This document shows positions 8,335 to 17,420 of a stretch of 35,787 nucleotides of DNA, one piece after another; within the stretch, counting starts at the first letter, position 1, and each line of letters starts with the position of its first letter. Both the position numbers and the translations under genes were made by a program. The notes beneath the pieces are model-generated. The model was given only the letters and a program-made list of their open reading frames with translations, ran no database searches and had not been told where the DNA came from. The DNA is taken from NCBI RefSeq assembly GCF_028292805.1, contig NZ_JAQGLS010000292.1, positions 1-35,787 on the forward strand, given 5' to 3'. The DNA comes from Ramlibacter sp. (GTDB lineage: Bacteria > Pseudomonadota > Gammaproteobacteria > Burkholderiales > Burkholderiaceae_C).

Positions 8335-8435
8335 GTCATTCCCGCGTAGCCGGCAATCCAGGGCGTTCGCCTTTCAACAAGCCCCCGTGCGGGCTTTGTC
8401 TTGAATGCCCTGGATCCCCCCTGCGTGGGGATGAC
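8335..8435. repeat. REP-like inverted repeat with central hairpin
   Basis: Two imperfect inverted arms, 8335-8368 (starting GTCATTCCCGCGTAGCCGG) and 8403-8435 (ending GGGGATGAC), flank a compact hairpin at 8379-8396 (AAGCCC/GGGCTT). The outer arms match over most of about 33 bp. This is the layout of a dispersed palindromic intergenic element. A second element with related GTCATCCC...ATGAC ends is at 31315-31368. It follows the FMN reductase gene and may also terminate its transcript. Confidence 0.7.
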
Positions 8436-8572
8436 GAGGATTGCGCTACATCACCTCGACACGCCGTGGCGCGCGCACCAATGTTTGCATTGTGAGCAAA
8501 GGGAGAATCGGCCGTTCCCGCGCACGACGTTGCTGCCTCCATTGCATTGCTTTCAGCCAGGAGTTTCGTTCC

Positions 8573-8860
8573 GTGAAGGCAAGCAAGTTGTTCGCCCGCG
8601 GCGTGGCCGTGTTCGCGGCGCTCGCCGCGCCGGCGCCGTGCATCGACATCGTCGGCGTCGGCGTCGGTGCTGTACGCCACCGGGAAGTTCGCGCCTGCCG
8701 CCTTGTGGGGCTCGCCCGCGACAGCCGCCGCCGAAAGAACTACAGGCTCCCGAAGGCAGATCCGGCCAGCCTTGGCTCCAGCTCAAGTCACTTGGCGGCG
8801 AAAAGATGTTCAGTGTCGGGGTTGGCTGGTTCTGGATCGGCAGCCGTGCCGAATACGACA
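8573..8860 (+). pseudogene. Possible broken secreted-protein gene
   Basis: The roughly 600-bp gap between the FMN reductase and azoR has no clean gene. It does hold an AGGAG site followed by GTG 8573 and a convincing signal-peptide start (MKASKLFARGVAVFAALAAPAP). Protein-like sequence then appears to change frame: VLYATGKFAPAALWGSPA near 8670-8725 in the next frame and WLQLKSLGGEKMFSVGVGWFW near 8775-8835 in the third. This pattern suggests a small exported protein gene disrupted by at least two frameshifts. I do not recognise the family. The frame that stays open from 8573 runs antisense into azoR and is unlikely to be expressed as such. Confidence 0.3.
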
Positions 8861-8907
8861 GGCCCCGTGGGCTGGGCGCGGTTGACCGGGCTCAGCCGCC
8901 TCATGGC

Positions 8908-9549
8908 TCAGGCCGCGATCGCCGCCCGCCGCTCGTTTGCCGCTTCCGCCGTCTGCGCCCGGATCGCCACATCCGCATCCGCCAGCGCCTTCGCCTTGAC
9001 TGCCTCGCCCATGGCCACGCCCTCGGCCCGCACGAAGCGCACGTCGGTCACGCCCAGGAAGCCGAGCACCGTCTTGAGGTAGCTCTCCTGGTGGTCGTAA
9101 GCCGAGTCGTCGCCGTAGGCGCCGCCGCGCGAAGACGCCACGATCACCGTCTTGCCCCCGGACAGGCCTTCGGCGCCGTTGGCGCCATAGCGGAAGGTGC
9201 GGCCGGCCTGTGCGATGCGGTCGATCCAGGCCTTCAGCTGGCTGGGGATGGTGAAGTTGTACATCGGCGCGCCGATCACCACGACGTGGGCCGCCAGGAA
9301 CTGGCTGACCAGCCGTTCGGAGACGGCGTTCTCGCGCTTTTGCGCCTCGGTCAGGCTGGCGCCGTCCAGGCCCAGCCGAAAGCCCAGGGAGTCGATGTCG
9401 AGGTGGCTCGGCGCGTCGGTGGCCAAGTCGAGATGGTCGACTGTGGTGCCCGGCCGGGTGGCCTGCCACTGGGCGACGATGCGGCGAGTCAGCTCGCGCG
9501 AAACGGAGTTGGCGCCGAGGGCGCTGGAGTCGATGTGCAGCAATTTCAT
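8908..9549 (-). CDS. azoR: FMN-dependent NADH-azoreductase
   Basis: A 213-residue flavodoxin-like quinone/azo reductase of the AzoR family, a homodimeric FMN enzyme that reduces quinones and azo bonds with NADH. Visible features: [20 protein letters not shown] (FMN phosphate loop), the [22 protein letters not shown] block near residues 95-116 that defines the family, and SSRGGAYGD. The start ATG 9549 fits the family N-terminus; an in-frame ATG 42 bases upstream is disfavoured. The gene is divergent from a lysR gene across a 116-bp region, the classic arrangement of a LysR regulator and its target. Confidence 0.93.
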   Translation of the reverse strand: MKLLHIDSSALGANSVSRELTRRIVAQWQATRPGTTVDHLDLATDAPSHLDIDSLGFRLGLDGASLTEAQKRENAVSERLVSQFLAAHVVVIGAPMYNFTIPSQLKAWIDRIAQAGRTFRYGANGAEGLSGGKTVIVASSRGGAYGDDSAYDHQESYLKTVLGFLGVTDVRFVRAEGVAMGEAVKAKALADADVAIRAQTAEAANERRAAIAA

Positions 9550-9636
9550 GGGAGTTTTTCTGGTGGGTAGGAGCTGTCTGCTCCGGTTCACTGATTATGA
9601 AGATGAGTCGATTTCTTGATAAGTTGGCGAGATCGG

Positions 9637-9652
9637 GATAGATTGTTCTATC
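9637..9652. promoter_or_regulatory. Perfect inverted repeat in azoR-lysR intergenic region
   Basis: GATAGATTGTTCTATC has perfect 6-bp arms (GATAGA/TCTATC) around 4 nt and ends 13 bp before the lysR ATG. Its position suits autorepression by the LysR protein and control of divergent azoR. The binding protein is inferred. Confidence 0.5.
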
Positions 9653-9665
9653 TGTGGGACGATCC

Positions 9666-10604
9666 ATGCAGGATCTGAACGATCTTCTGTACTTTGCCGA
9701 GGTGGTGGACGGCGGCAGCTTTGCCGCCGCCGGGCGCTCGCTGGGCATCCCCAAGTCGCGCCTGTCGCGGCGCGTGGCGGAGCTCGAGGCGCGGCTGGGC
9801 GTTCGCTTGCTGCAGCGGACCACGCGCAAGCTGTCGCTGACGCAGGCCGGCGAGACCTACCACCGCCACTGCGTCGCCATGCGCGAGCAGGCCGAAGCCG
9901 CCGACGAAGCCGTGGCGCTGGTGCAGACCGAGCCGCGTGGCACCGTGCGCGTCACCTGCCCGGTCACGCTGGCGCAAAGCACCATCGGGCCCTTGTTGCC
10001 GCGCTTCCTGCTCACCCACCCGCAGGTGCGCATCGAGATGCAGGTGACGAATCGCGTGGTCGACCTGGTGCAGGAAGGCGTGGACGTGGCCCTGCGCGTG
10101 CGTTCCAGCCTGGACGACAGCGGCACCCTGGTGGTCAAGCGGCTCGGACCCACGCTGGGCGCGCTGTTGGCCAGCCCGCAGCTGCTGCAGCGCTTGGGCC
10201 AGCCGCGCGCGCCGGACGATCTGAAGAACCTGCCGACCGTGGCCATGTCGGCCATCGACGGCCGTGCCAGCTGGCGGCTGCTGGGCCCGAACGGCCAGGC
10301 CTTCGAGCTGCAGCACCAGCCGCTGTGCATTGCCGACGACCTGTTGACGCTGAAGTTCGCCGTGCTGCAAGGCACCGGCATCTGCGTGCTGCCCGACTAC
10401 ATGTGCAGCCAGGAGCTGCAGCGCGGCGAGCTGGTGCCGGTGCTGCCCGGATGGGCGCCGCCCGCCGCGGCGGTGCTGGCGGTGTTTCCCACTCGCCGCG
10501 GCATGGTGCCGGCGGTGCGGCGCTTCCTGGACTTTCTCGGCGCCAACATGGCCGGCGAGCGCATCGTCGCCGCGCCGGCCCAAATTGCGGGACAAGCCGC
10601 ATGA
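9666..10604 (+). CDS. LysR-family transcriptional regulator
   Basis: A 312-residue LysR-type regulator. Residues 1-60 form the winged helix-turn-helix (MQDLNDLLYFAEVVDGGSFAAAGRSLGIPKSRLSRRVAELE); the rest is the effector-binding domain (TVRVTCPVTLAQSTIGPLLPRF, EGVDVALRVRSSLDDS, LLTLKFAVLQGTGICVLPDY). This sequence type resembles the CrgA/DsdC-like group often found next to oxidoreductase genes. The start ATG 9666 is preferred over GTG 9654 because it aligns with the usual N-terminus. The neighbouring divergent azoR is the likely target. The stop overlaps the ATG of the following broken DM13 gene, so the two were once co-translated. Confidence 0.92.
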   Translation: MQDLNDLLYFAEVVDGGSFAAAGRSLGIPKSRLSRRVAELEARLGVRLLQRTTRKLSLTQAGETYHRHCVAMREQAEAADEAVALVQTEPRGTVRVTCPVTLAQSTIGPLLPRFLLTHPQVRIEMQVTNRVVDLVQEGVDVALRVRSSLDDSGTLVVKRLGPTLGALLASPQLLQRLGQPRAPDDLKNLPTVAMSAIDGRASWRLLGPNGQAFELQHQPLCIADDLLTLKFAVLQGTGICVLPDYMCSQELQRGELVPVLPGWAPPAAAVLAVFPTRRGMVPAVRRFLDFLGANMAGERIVAAPAQIAGQAA

Positions 10605-10925
10605 AAAAGCTGTTCTTCTGGCTGGTGTCCACCCATTTCGTGGTGTTCACGACTGGCTTCGCCCTTGGCACTGTGTGCTGCCGGTGCTGTCCGCGCCGCA
10701 GGCGCCGACAGCGGCCGAGGTGCAGCCGGCGGCGCAGGGCGCGCGCTACAAGGCAACCTTCGGCCGCGACTTGAAGGGCAGCGACGCGCTGCACTGGGGC
10801 GAGGGCGAGGTGACGCTGACGCCGACCACGGTCGCACTGCGCGGCCGCCCGGCGCCGGGCCCGGCCTGCCGACTCTATCTCGCGAAGCCTTTTCGCAGTT
10901 CATCACGGCGGCAAAGTACCGTTGA
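10601..10925 (+). pseudogene. Frameshifted, truncated DM13-domain protein gene
   Basis: ATG 10601 overlaps the lysR stop (ATGA). It begins MKKLFFWLVSTHFVVFTTGF, a membrane-anchor-like N-terminus, then loses frame near 10670. Restoring one base gives VLPVLSAPQAPTAAEVQP followed by a DM13 signature: ATFGRDLKGSDALHWGEGEV near 10760-10815 and PAPGPACRLYL. A second shift occurs near 10880, after which the third frame reads SREAFSQFITAAKYR and stops at 10925. DM13 domains are about 100 residues, so the C-terminal part is lost and the remnant runs into the 3' end of glgA. DM13 is a domain of extracytoplasmic proteins, proposed to be redox-related. The two frame changes are observed; a sequencing error at one of them cannot be excluded. 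Confidence 0.72.
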
Positions 10926-12384
10926 CGCTGGCGGCGTCGATGGCGGCGCGGTACACCTCGATGTAGCGCTGCGCACTCTCGTTCCAGCCGAACGCCCGCG
11001 CCATGCCGTTGGCCTGGATCCGGCGCCAGCGCTTGCGTTCGTTCCAGGCGCGCACGGCGCGCAGGAGCGCTTCCTGCAGGCCTTCGGCATCACAGGCGGC
11101 CATGATGAAGCCGGTGCCGTGATCCGGGTCGGCGTCGCTGTCGATCACCGAATCGAGCAGGCCGCCGGCCGGCGCCACCACCGGCGGCGTGCCGTAGGCC
11201 TGGCTGTACATCTGGTTCAGGCCGCAAGGCTCGAAGCGCGAGGGCATCAGGAAGGCGTCGGCGCCGGCCTCGATCAGGTGCGCCAAGCCTTCGTCGAAGC
11301 CCAGCGTCACCGCCACCTGCAGCGGATGGCGCTCGGCCGCATCGCGCAGCCCCTGGGCCAGCGTCGGGTCGCCCTGGCCCAGAACCACCAGCTGCGCGCC
11401 TTGCGCCAGCAGCCCGGGCAAGGCGCCCAGCACCAGGTCGATGCCCTTTTGCTCGGTCAGCCGGCTGACCGCCGCGAACAGCATGGCCTTGGGGTCGGTC
11501 GGCAGGCCGCAGCGGGCCTGCAGCGCCGCCTTGCACAGGCGCTTGCCTTGCAGGTTGTCGCGGCTGAAGCGGTGCGGCAGCAGCGGGTCGTGCGCCGGGT
11601 CCCAGGCCTGCGTGTCGATGCCGTTCATGATGCCGTGCAGGCGGCCGGAACGCGCGCGCAGCAAGCCGTCCAGGCCCACGCCCTGGGCTTCGGTCTGGAT
11701 CTCGCGGGCGTAGGTGGGGCTGACGGTGGTGATGGCATCGGCGAACTGCAGGCCGGCCTTGAGCATCGACAGCTGGCCCCAGAACTCCACCCCGTCCAGG
11801 CCGCGCCAATGCAAGGGAATGCCCAGCAGGTCGGCGCTGCCCATGGGGAACAGGCCGCGGAAAGCCAGGTTGTGCACCGTCATCACCGACACCGCCGTCG
11901 GCTCGTGCGGCGCCAGGGCCCGGGCTTGCGCCAGGTACACCGGCGCCAGGCCGCAAGGCCAGTCGTTGGCATGCACGACGTCGGCCGCCCAGCCGTGCAA
12001 GGGTGAATGCGCCGTGCCCAGTTGTGCCGCCACCCGGCTCAAGAGGCCAAAGCGCATGTCGTTGTCGTGGTAGTCGTTGCCGCTGGCATCCACGTACGGG
12101 CCGCCGTGCCGCTGGTACAGCGCAGGACAGGCCAGCAGCAGCAGCGTCACGCCGCTGTCCACCTTCACCGGCACCAGCTGCGCGGCCGGCCACGGCCCCC
12201 AGGCCGGCAGCTCGACGCCGTCGCCGATCTCGCCGCTCACGCGCACGCCGCGGTAGGCCGGCATCAGCACCCGCACGTCATGGCCCAGCGCCGCCAGCGT
12301 GGCCGGCAGCGCCGCGCTGACGTCGCCAAGGCCGCCGGTCTTGACGTAGGGCGTGCACTCGGGTGTGGCAAACAGGATGTTCAT
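10903..12384 (-). CDS. glgA: Glycogen synthase (ADP-glucose)
   Basis: GT5 glycosyltransferase that extends alpha-1,4-glucan using ADP-glucose made by GlgC. The 493-residue protein starts MNILFATPECTPYVKTGGLGDV, containing the KxGGLGDV ADP-glucose-binding motif (Lys15). The C-terminal half has the retaining GT-B catalytic motif SRFEPCGLNQMYSQAYG with its paired Glu. Length matches the family (about 480-500). The ATG 12384 overlaps the malQ/treY stop (ATGA) with GGAGG upstream, so it is translationally coupled as the last gene of the glycogen/trehalose operon. Its 3' end abuts the remnant of the DM13 pseudogene on the other strand. Confidence 0.96.
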   Translation of the reverse strand: MNILFATPECTPYVKTGGLGDVSAALPATLAALGHDVRVLMPAYRGVRVSGEIGDGVELPAWGPWPAAQLVPVKVDSGVTLLLLACPALYQRHGGPYVDASGNDYHDNDMRFGLLSRVAAQLGTAHSPLHGWAADVVHANDWPCGLAPVYLAQARALAPHEPTAVSVMTVHNLAFRGLFPMGSADLLGIPLHWRGLDGVEFWGQLSMLKAGLQFADAITTVSPTYAREIQTEAQGVGLDGLLRARSGRLHGIMNGIDTQAWDPAHDPLLPHRFSRDNLQGKRLCKAALQARCGLPTDPKAMLFAAVSRLTEQKGIDLVLGALPGLLAQGAQLVVLGQGDPTLAQGLRDAAERHPLQVAVTLGFDEGLAHLIEAGADAFLMPSRFEPCGLNQMYSQAYGTPPVVAPAGGLLDSVIDSDADPDHGTGFIMAACDAEGLQEALLRAVRAWNERKRWRRIQANGMARAFGWNESAQRYIEVYRAAIDAASVNGTLPP

Positions 12385-15300
12385 GCTTGGTCCTCCGCCA
12401 CCAGGACGGCGAACGGCAATGCGCCGGCCCCGGCGAACACCTCCTGCAGGTCCAGCGACGGATCGTCCTCGGCCCCGAGTCTGACAGCCTCGCCGGTCAG
12501 CCAGTTGCGCCAGCGGTGAAAGCGCCGCAGCGGGCCGCCCTCCAGGCCGCAGCGCACGCTCGTGCCGCGCCACAGCTGTGGCGTCCAGGCTTCGTCGTCG
12601 CCGCGGCACAGGGTCCAGGTCAGGCGCGCCGTCACCACCAGCACCGCCTCGCGCTCATGGCTGCGGGCGAACGCCACTGCATGGTCCGCCGCCGGTCCTT
12701 CGGTCGCCAGCGGCAGGTAGCCCGCGGCGCGGAACAGCGCCTGCTTGTCGCGCCGCAGCTGCAGCAGCCGCCACGTCACCAGCTGCTTGCTGCGGCCATC
12801 GGCCGCCTGCGCATCGAGTTCCTGCCAGTGCGCGGCGGCCGGCCAGCCGCCCCGGTACAGCCCTTGCAGTTGCTCCAGTTGCGCGGAGAGGCGGGGAAAG
12901 TCCACCGGCCGCCGGTTGTCGGGGTCGACCAGGCTGAAGTTCCAGTCTTCGCAGCCCTGGTACACGTCGGGCACGCCGGGCGCCGTGAACTTCAGCGCCA
13001 GTTGCGCCAGGCTGTTGCGAAAGCCGAAGGGCGCGACACGGGCAGTGAACTTCTGCAGTTCGTCGGCGAAGGGGCTGGGCTGGCCGGCGCGAAGCACGCC
13101 GTCCAGGTACTTCTGCAGCGCCTCTTCATAGGCGCTGTCGGGGCAGACCCAGCTGGTGTTCAGCTTGGCTTCGCGCACAGCCTTGACCATGTAGGCCTGC
13201 ATGCGCTGGCGCAGGTCTTCGCGGGCGGCGGCGTCCGGCGGCTGCGCCGGCCACAGGCCCACCAGCGTCTGGAACAGCAGCCAGATGTCGTTGCCCACCG
13301 GCCAGGTGCCCTTGCGCGTGCGGGTCAGGTACAACTGGGCCCAGCCGCTCAGGCGCAGCAGCACGTCCTCCCATTCGGCCGGCAGCTCCGACAGCACCGC
13401 TATGCGCGCGCGCAGATCTTCCGAGCGCTTGGTGTCGTGGGTGGAGGTGCCCAGCATGCAGTGCGGCCGGTGCCGCTGGCGGCTCGCGTTGGCCGCATGG
13501 AACGCCGCCACCGAGACGCCGAAGCTGCGCGGGTCGCCGCCCACCTCGTTGAGTGACAACAGCGGCACATAGCGGTAGAAGGCCGTGTCTTCCATCGCCT
13601 TGGCCATCACTGGCGCCGTGAACTGCTGCCAGCGGGCCAGGAAGCGCTCGCGCATGTCGGGCACCATGTGCTCTGCCTCGCCTTCGCCCAGCAGCACTTC
13701 GCGCAGGTGCCGCAGCACCGGCGCTTCCGAGCCGCCCAGGTGGCGCTGCGCCCCGGCGATGGCCCAGTCGATGTGCTGGCGGTCCATCGCGCTGGCCGCT
13801 TCGCCCACGCGCAGGTAGGTGCGGTAGACCGGGAACGCGGCCGCCACTTCAGCCAGCGCCGCCCGCAACCGGTTGCGGGTGAAGTCGCAGCGGCGCCGGT
13901 TGCCGCGCGTCATGCGGTGCAGCGTGTGCGCCAGCCAGTTCAGCTCGGAGTACAGCGAGGTCTCGATGATCAGCTTCTTGCACTGCCACAGCAAGGCGTC
14001 GAAGTCGCAAGGCTCGCCGGTGAAGGCGTGGTAGGCGGCCAGCAGCGCGTTTTCGTGGCGGCCTTCGACGAACAGGCCGTTGACCAGGTTGGCGAAGCGG
14101 TAGCCGGTGTCGCCGTGCACCGGCCAGCCATCGGGCAGCGGCTCGTGCTCGGCCTGGATCTTCTCCACCAGCAGGTACAGCGCGCGCGCCGGGTGGCCGC
14201 TTGCCTCGGCCTGCGCCACGTAGCGGGACTGCAAGGCATCGAAGTAGGCCTGCGGCTGGCTCAGGCCGTCCGGGTGGTCGATGCGCAGGCCCGTCAGCAG
14301 GCCTTCCTGCAGCCATTGCAGCACCTTGCGGTGGGTGGCCTCAAACACCTCGGGCCGCTCCTGCCGCAGGGCGGCCAGGGTGTTGACGTCGAAAAAGCGC
14401 CGGTAATTGACGTCGTCGCTGGCCACGTGCCAGTCGGCCAGCCGGTAGGCCTGGCTGGAGATCAGCGCATCGAGCGCGTCGAAGCTGGCCGGCTCGCCGG
14501 CCTGGCCATTCAGGCGCTGCACGCAGGCGGCGATCCAGCGCGAGAACCATTCGTGGCGCGCCGCCAGCCGCGCCAGCTGCCGCTTGAAGACGCCGCTGTC
14601 GCGCGCGCGCTGGCGGCGTGCCTCCGGCTCCGGGGTGTCGCGCCCGGGCAGGCGGGCGAACGCGTCCAGCAGCGCCCCCACCACCGCATGGCTGTCGCCG
14701 TCGTTGTCGTCGTGCGCCGGCGGCGCCGGCAGCGCGGCCAGGATGGACGGGTAGCTGGCCGGATCGACCGGGAAGCGGTGGTCCCAGTAGCGCAGGCCGA
14801 ACTCGCCCCTCTCGGGCTCGAAGTGCAGTGCGATCTCGCCGGCCTCCAGCACCTTGCCGTAGTGGTCGCCCAGCACCGGCAGCAGCAGCCGCCCTTCCAT
14901 TTCGGGCTGGGCCGGCTTCCACTCGATGTCGAAGGTCTCGGCGTGGGCCGAGGCGCGACCGTGCTCCAGCACGTCCAGCCACCAGGCGTTGTCGGCCTCC
15001 AGCACGCCCATGTGGTTGGGCACGATGTCCAGGATCTGGCCCATGCCGCTGCGGCGCAGGACGCGGCACATGCGGGCATGCGCCTCCTCGTCGCCGACCT
15101 CGGGGTTGAGCTGGCTATGGTCGACGATGTCGTAGCCGTGGGTGCTGCCCGGGCGCGCGCGCAGGTAGGGTGAGCTGTACAGGTGGCTGATGCCTAGCGA
15201 GCGCAGGTAGGGAACGGCCTGCGTGACCTGCTCGAAGGTGCAGCCTTTGTGGAACTGGATGCGATAGGTGCCGCACGGGATGCTGGCCGTCTCCAGGTCC

Positions 15301-17420
15301 GGCAGCTCCTGCGGATGGCTCTCGTGCGGCCTGGGGCCGGTGCGCTCGGCTCGCAGGACGGCAGCCAGCGAGCCCCAGCGCGGATCGCTGCCCAGGGCTT
15401 CGACGCCCACCGCCAGCTTTCGCCGCCAGTTGGGATAGCGCTCCTCGCTGGTGCCTGGCACGTTCACCTGCAGCAGCTGCCCGGTGACGTCCTCCAGCTG
15501 CACGCCCACCAGCCAGCACGGCGTGCGCGCCAGGCAGGCATAGACCGCGTCGACGAAGTCCGGCGTCGCATCGGGCAGCGAGGTCGGCTGCACCGTCGCG
15601 CCATCGGGCAGCAGCGACTCGCGGTCCAGCGCCAGCAGCAGGCGCGCACGGTCCTGGGCCCGCTCCAGCACCTGCTGCTCGCGCGCGGCCTGGTCCGGGT
15701 AGAGGCCAAGCCGCGCCGACAGCTCGATGTCCTCGCCCAGCCAGAAGCCGCGCAAGGTCGGCAGGTCGTGCGTGCTGACCACCGCCAGCGCCTTGTGCTG
15801 CCACTGGCCGGGCCGGCGGAAGTTGCCGTCATCCTCGCGCTCGAACAGCAGCGGCTTGTACGACAGCAGGTCGCGCTCGCGCATCGCCTCGCGCATGCGC
15901 GGCGCAACGTTGCCCAGGTCTTCGCCGATCACCATGCACTGCTGGCGCCGGCTCTCCAGCGCCAGCACGCCCAGCAGGTCGTCCAGCGGATAGTCGACAT
16001 AGGTGCCGCCGTCGGGCCCGGTCCAGAACAAGCGCATCAGCGCCATCACATGGTCCAGCCGCAGCGCGCCGCAATGGCGCATGTTGGCGCGCAAGGTTTC
16101 GATGAACGGCTGGTAGCGGGCGGCGTGCAGGCGCTGCGGGCTCCAGGGCGGCAAGCCCCAGTCCTGTCCGTTCGGCGCCAGCGGATCGGGGGGCGCGCCC
16201 GCATGCATGCCCAGGGCGAACAGCTGCTGCTCCTGCCACGTTTCGGCGCCGCCGCCGTTCAGGCCCACGGCCAGGTCGCAGTACAGGCCGATGCCCATGC
16301 CGCGGGTGCGCGCATAGCGCTGGCACGACTCCAGCTGCAGCTCGCACAGCCACTGCAGCCAGAAGCGGTACTGCACCGCCTGCGCATGTTCCCGCGCAAA
16401 AGCTTGCACGGCAGGGCCTTGCGGGTCTCGGTACTCCTGCGGCCAGGCCGGCCAGCCCCAGGCGTCGGGGTCGCGCGCGAACAGGTGGTCCTGCAGCGCC
16501 TCGAACAGCGCATGCGGCGCCAACGTCGCGTCACGCTCGCGCATGTAGCGCAGGAAATGGGCGCCGCGCGAGCGGTCGCTGTTCAGCTCATGCGCCTCGA
16601 AGTGCCGCCACAGGATGCGCAGCACGCTCTCCTTGGCAGCCGCCACGCCGGGGTAGTCGACCATCGCGGCGTCGCGCAGGCTGCGCAGCCGTTCCTGGAA
16701 GACCTCCGACTGCACCTTCTCCACCGCCTCTTCGCAGCCGCTCAGGTCCACCAGCGTCTGCACGTCCAGGTAGATCGGGTTCAGCGCCCGCCGGCTCGAC
16801 GGGCTGTACGGGCTGGCCATCGCCGGGTTGTGCGGGAAGAGGGCGTGCAAGGGACTCAAGCCAAGGAACGACGCGCCTTGGTGCGCCGCCGCGTCGGCCA
16901 GGCGCCGCAGGTCGCCGAAGTCGCCGACGCCCCAGTTGCGGGATGACCGCAGCGCATACAGCTGGATGGTGCAGCCCCACCAGCGTTCGCCGGCCTGCAG
17001 CCCCGGGGCCACCCAGCACTGCAGCGGCGCGATGGCGACCAGGCAGTGGTCTTGCCCGCCATCGTCCAGCGTGAGCTTGTAGTAATCGGGCTGCAGGCCC
17101 GCCGGCAGGTGGATGCGCGCCTCGCCGGCGTCGTGCTGCACCTCGCCGGCGGCGACTTGCGTGGCGCCGTCGTCGCGCAGCAGCTGCCATCGCGTTGGCG
17201 CCTGTTGCTGCGCCCGCCAACGGACCACCGGATGCGCGCCCTCGCGCGCCACGAACACCGGCGGCAGGCCGTCCCTGGGCGCGCCGGCCGCGCCGGTCAT
17301 GGCCTGCACGGCGCGCGCCAGCACCGCCTCCGGCACGACCTCTTCCTTGCCCCAGAAGCCGTGGTAGCGGTCGGCGATGCCCAGCTTGCGGGCGCGTTCG
17401 GCCAGGTCGGACTCGATCAC
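12381..17420 (-). CDS. malQ-treY: Fused 4-alpha-glucanotransferase (MalQ) and malto-oligosyltrehalose synthase (TreY)
   Basis: A single 1679-residue open frame. Residues 1 to about 695 are a GH77 amylomaltase: GALRLDHVMALMR (nucleophile Asp near 456), VIGEDLGNV (acid/base Glu near 498) and VSTHDLPTLRGFW (near 550). After a short linker (TGPRPHESHPQELPDLE), residues from about 712 are a GH13 TreY: YRIQFHKGCTFEQ, SSPYLRARPGSTHGYDIVDH, DIVPNHMG, LRIDHPDG (near 1047), LLVEKIQAEHEPLP (near 1085) and GTSTHDTKRSEDLRARI (near 1327). TreY turns the reducing end of a glucan into a trehalosyl unit; MalQ would recycle short maltodextrins. The start is GTG 17420 overlapping the treZ stop; the frame stays open further upstream but that is antisense-like sequence inside treZ. 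All catalytic motifs of both halves are present. Confidence 0.94.
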   Translation of the reverse strand: MIESDLAERARKLGIADRYHGFWGKEEVVPEAVLARAVQAMTGAAGAPRDGLPPVFVAREGAHPVVRWRAQQQAPTRWQLLRDDGATQVAAGEVQHDAGEARIHLPAGLQPDYYKLTLDDGGQDHCLVAIAPLQCWVAPGLQAGERWWGCTIQLYALRSSRNWGVGDFGDLRRLADAAAHQGASFLGLSPLHALFPHNPAMASPYSPSSRRALNPIYLDVQTLVDLSGCEEAVEKVQSEVFQERLRSLRDAAMVDYPGVAAAKESVLRILWRHFEAHELNSDRSRGAHFLRYMRERDATLAPHALFEALQDHLFARDPDAWGWPAWPQEYRDPQGPAVQAFAREHAQAVQYRFWLQWLCELQLESCQRYARTRGMGIGLYCDLAVGLNGGGAETWQEQQLFALGMHAGAPPDPLAPNGQDWGLPPWSPQRLHAARYQPFIETLRANMRHCGALRLDHVMALMRLFWTGPDGGTYVDYPLDDLLGVLALESRRQQCMVIGEDLGNVAPRMREAMRERDLLSYKPLLFEREDDGNFRRPGQWQHKALAVVSTHDLPTLRGFWLGEDIELSARLGLYPDQAAREQQVLERAQDRARLLLALDRESLLPDGATVQPTSLPDATPDFVDAVYACLARTPCWLVGVQLEDVTGQLLQVNVPGTSEERYPNWRRKLAVGVEALGSDPRWGSLAAVLRAERTGPRPHESHPQELPDLETASIPCGTYRIQFHKGCTFEQVTQAVPYLRSLGISHLYSSPYLRARPGSTHGYDIVDHSQLNPEVGDEEAHARMCRVLRRSGMGQILDIVPNHMGVLEADNAWWLDVLEHGRASAHAETFDIEWKPAQPEMEGRLLLPVLGDHYGKVLEAGEIALHFEPERGEFGLRYWDHRFPVDPASYPSILAALPAPPAHDDNDGDSHAVVGALLDAFARLPGRDTPEPEARRQRARDSGVFKRQLARLAARHEWFSRWIAACVQRLNGQAGEPASFDALDALISSQAYRLADWHVASDDVNYRRFFDVNTLAALRQERPEVFEATHRKVLQWLQEGLLTGLRIDHPDGLSQPQAYFDALQSRYVAQAEASGHPARALYLLVEKIQAEHEPLPDGWPVHGDTGYRFANLVNGLFVEGRHENALLAAYHAFTGEPCDFDALLWQCKKLIIETSLYSELNWLAHTLHRMTRGNRRRCDFTRNRLRAALAEVAAAFPVYRTYLRVGEAASAMDRQHIDWAIAGAQRHLGGSEAPVLRHLREVLLGEGEAEHMVPDMRERFLARWQQFTAPVMAKAMEDTAFYRYVPLLSLNEVGGDPRSFGVSVAAFHAANASRQRHRPHCMLGTSTHDTKRSEDLRARIAVLSELPAEWEDVLLRLSGWAQLYLTRTRKGTWPVGNDIWLLFQTLVGLWPAQPPDAAAREDLRQRMQAYMVKAVREAKLNTSWVCPDSAYEEALQKYLDGVLRAGQPSPFADELQKFTARVAPFGFRNSLAQLALKFTAPGVPDVYQGCEDWNFSLVDPDNRRPVDFPRLSAQLEQLQGLYRGGWPAAAHWQELDAQAADGRSKQLVTWRLLQLRRDKQALFRAAGYLPLATEGPAADHAVAFARSHEREAVLVVTARLTWTLCRGDDEAWTPQLWRGTSVRCGLEGGPLRRFHRWRNWLTGEAVRLGAEDDPSLDLQEVFAGAGALPFAVLVAEDQA

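Noticed and set aside
9654-9665. GTG 9654 as the lysR start
   Set aside because: ATG 9666 matches the normal LysR N-terminus, and the GTG lies next to the inverted repeat.
13668-15173. Long plus-strand open frame antisense to treY
   Set aside because: Low-complexity Gln/His/Val/Ala-rich translation typical of antisense frames in GC-rich DNA; the minus-strand gene has full catalytic motifs.
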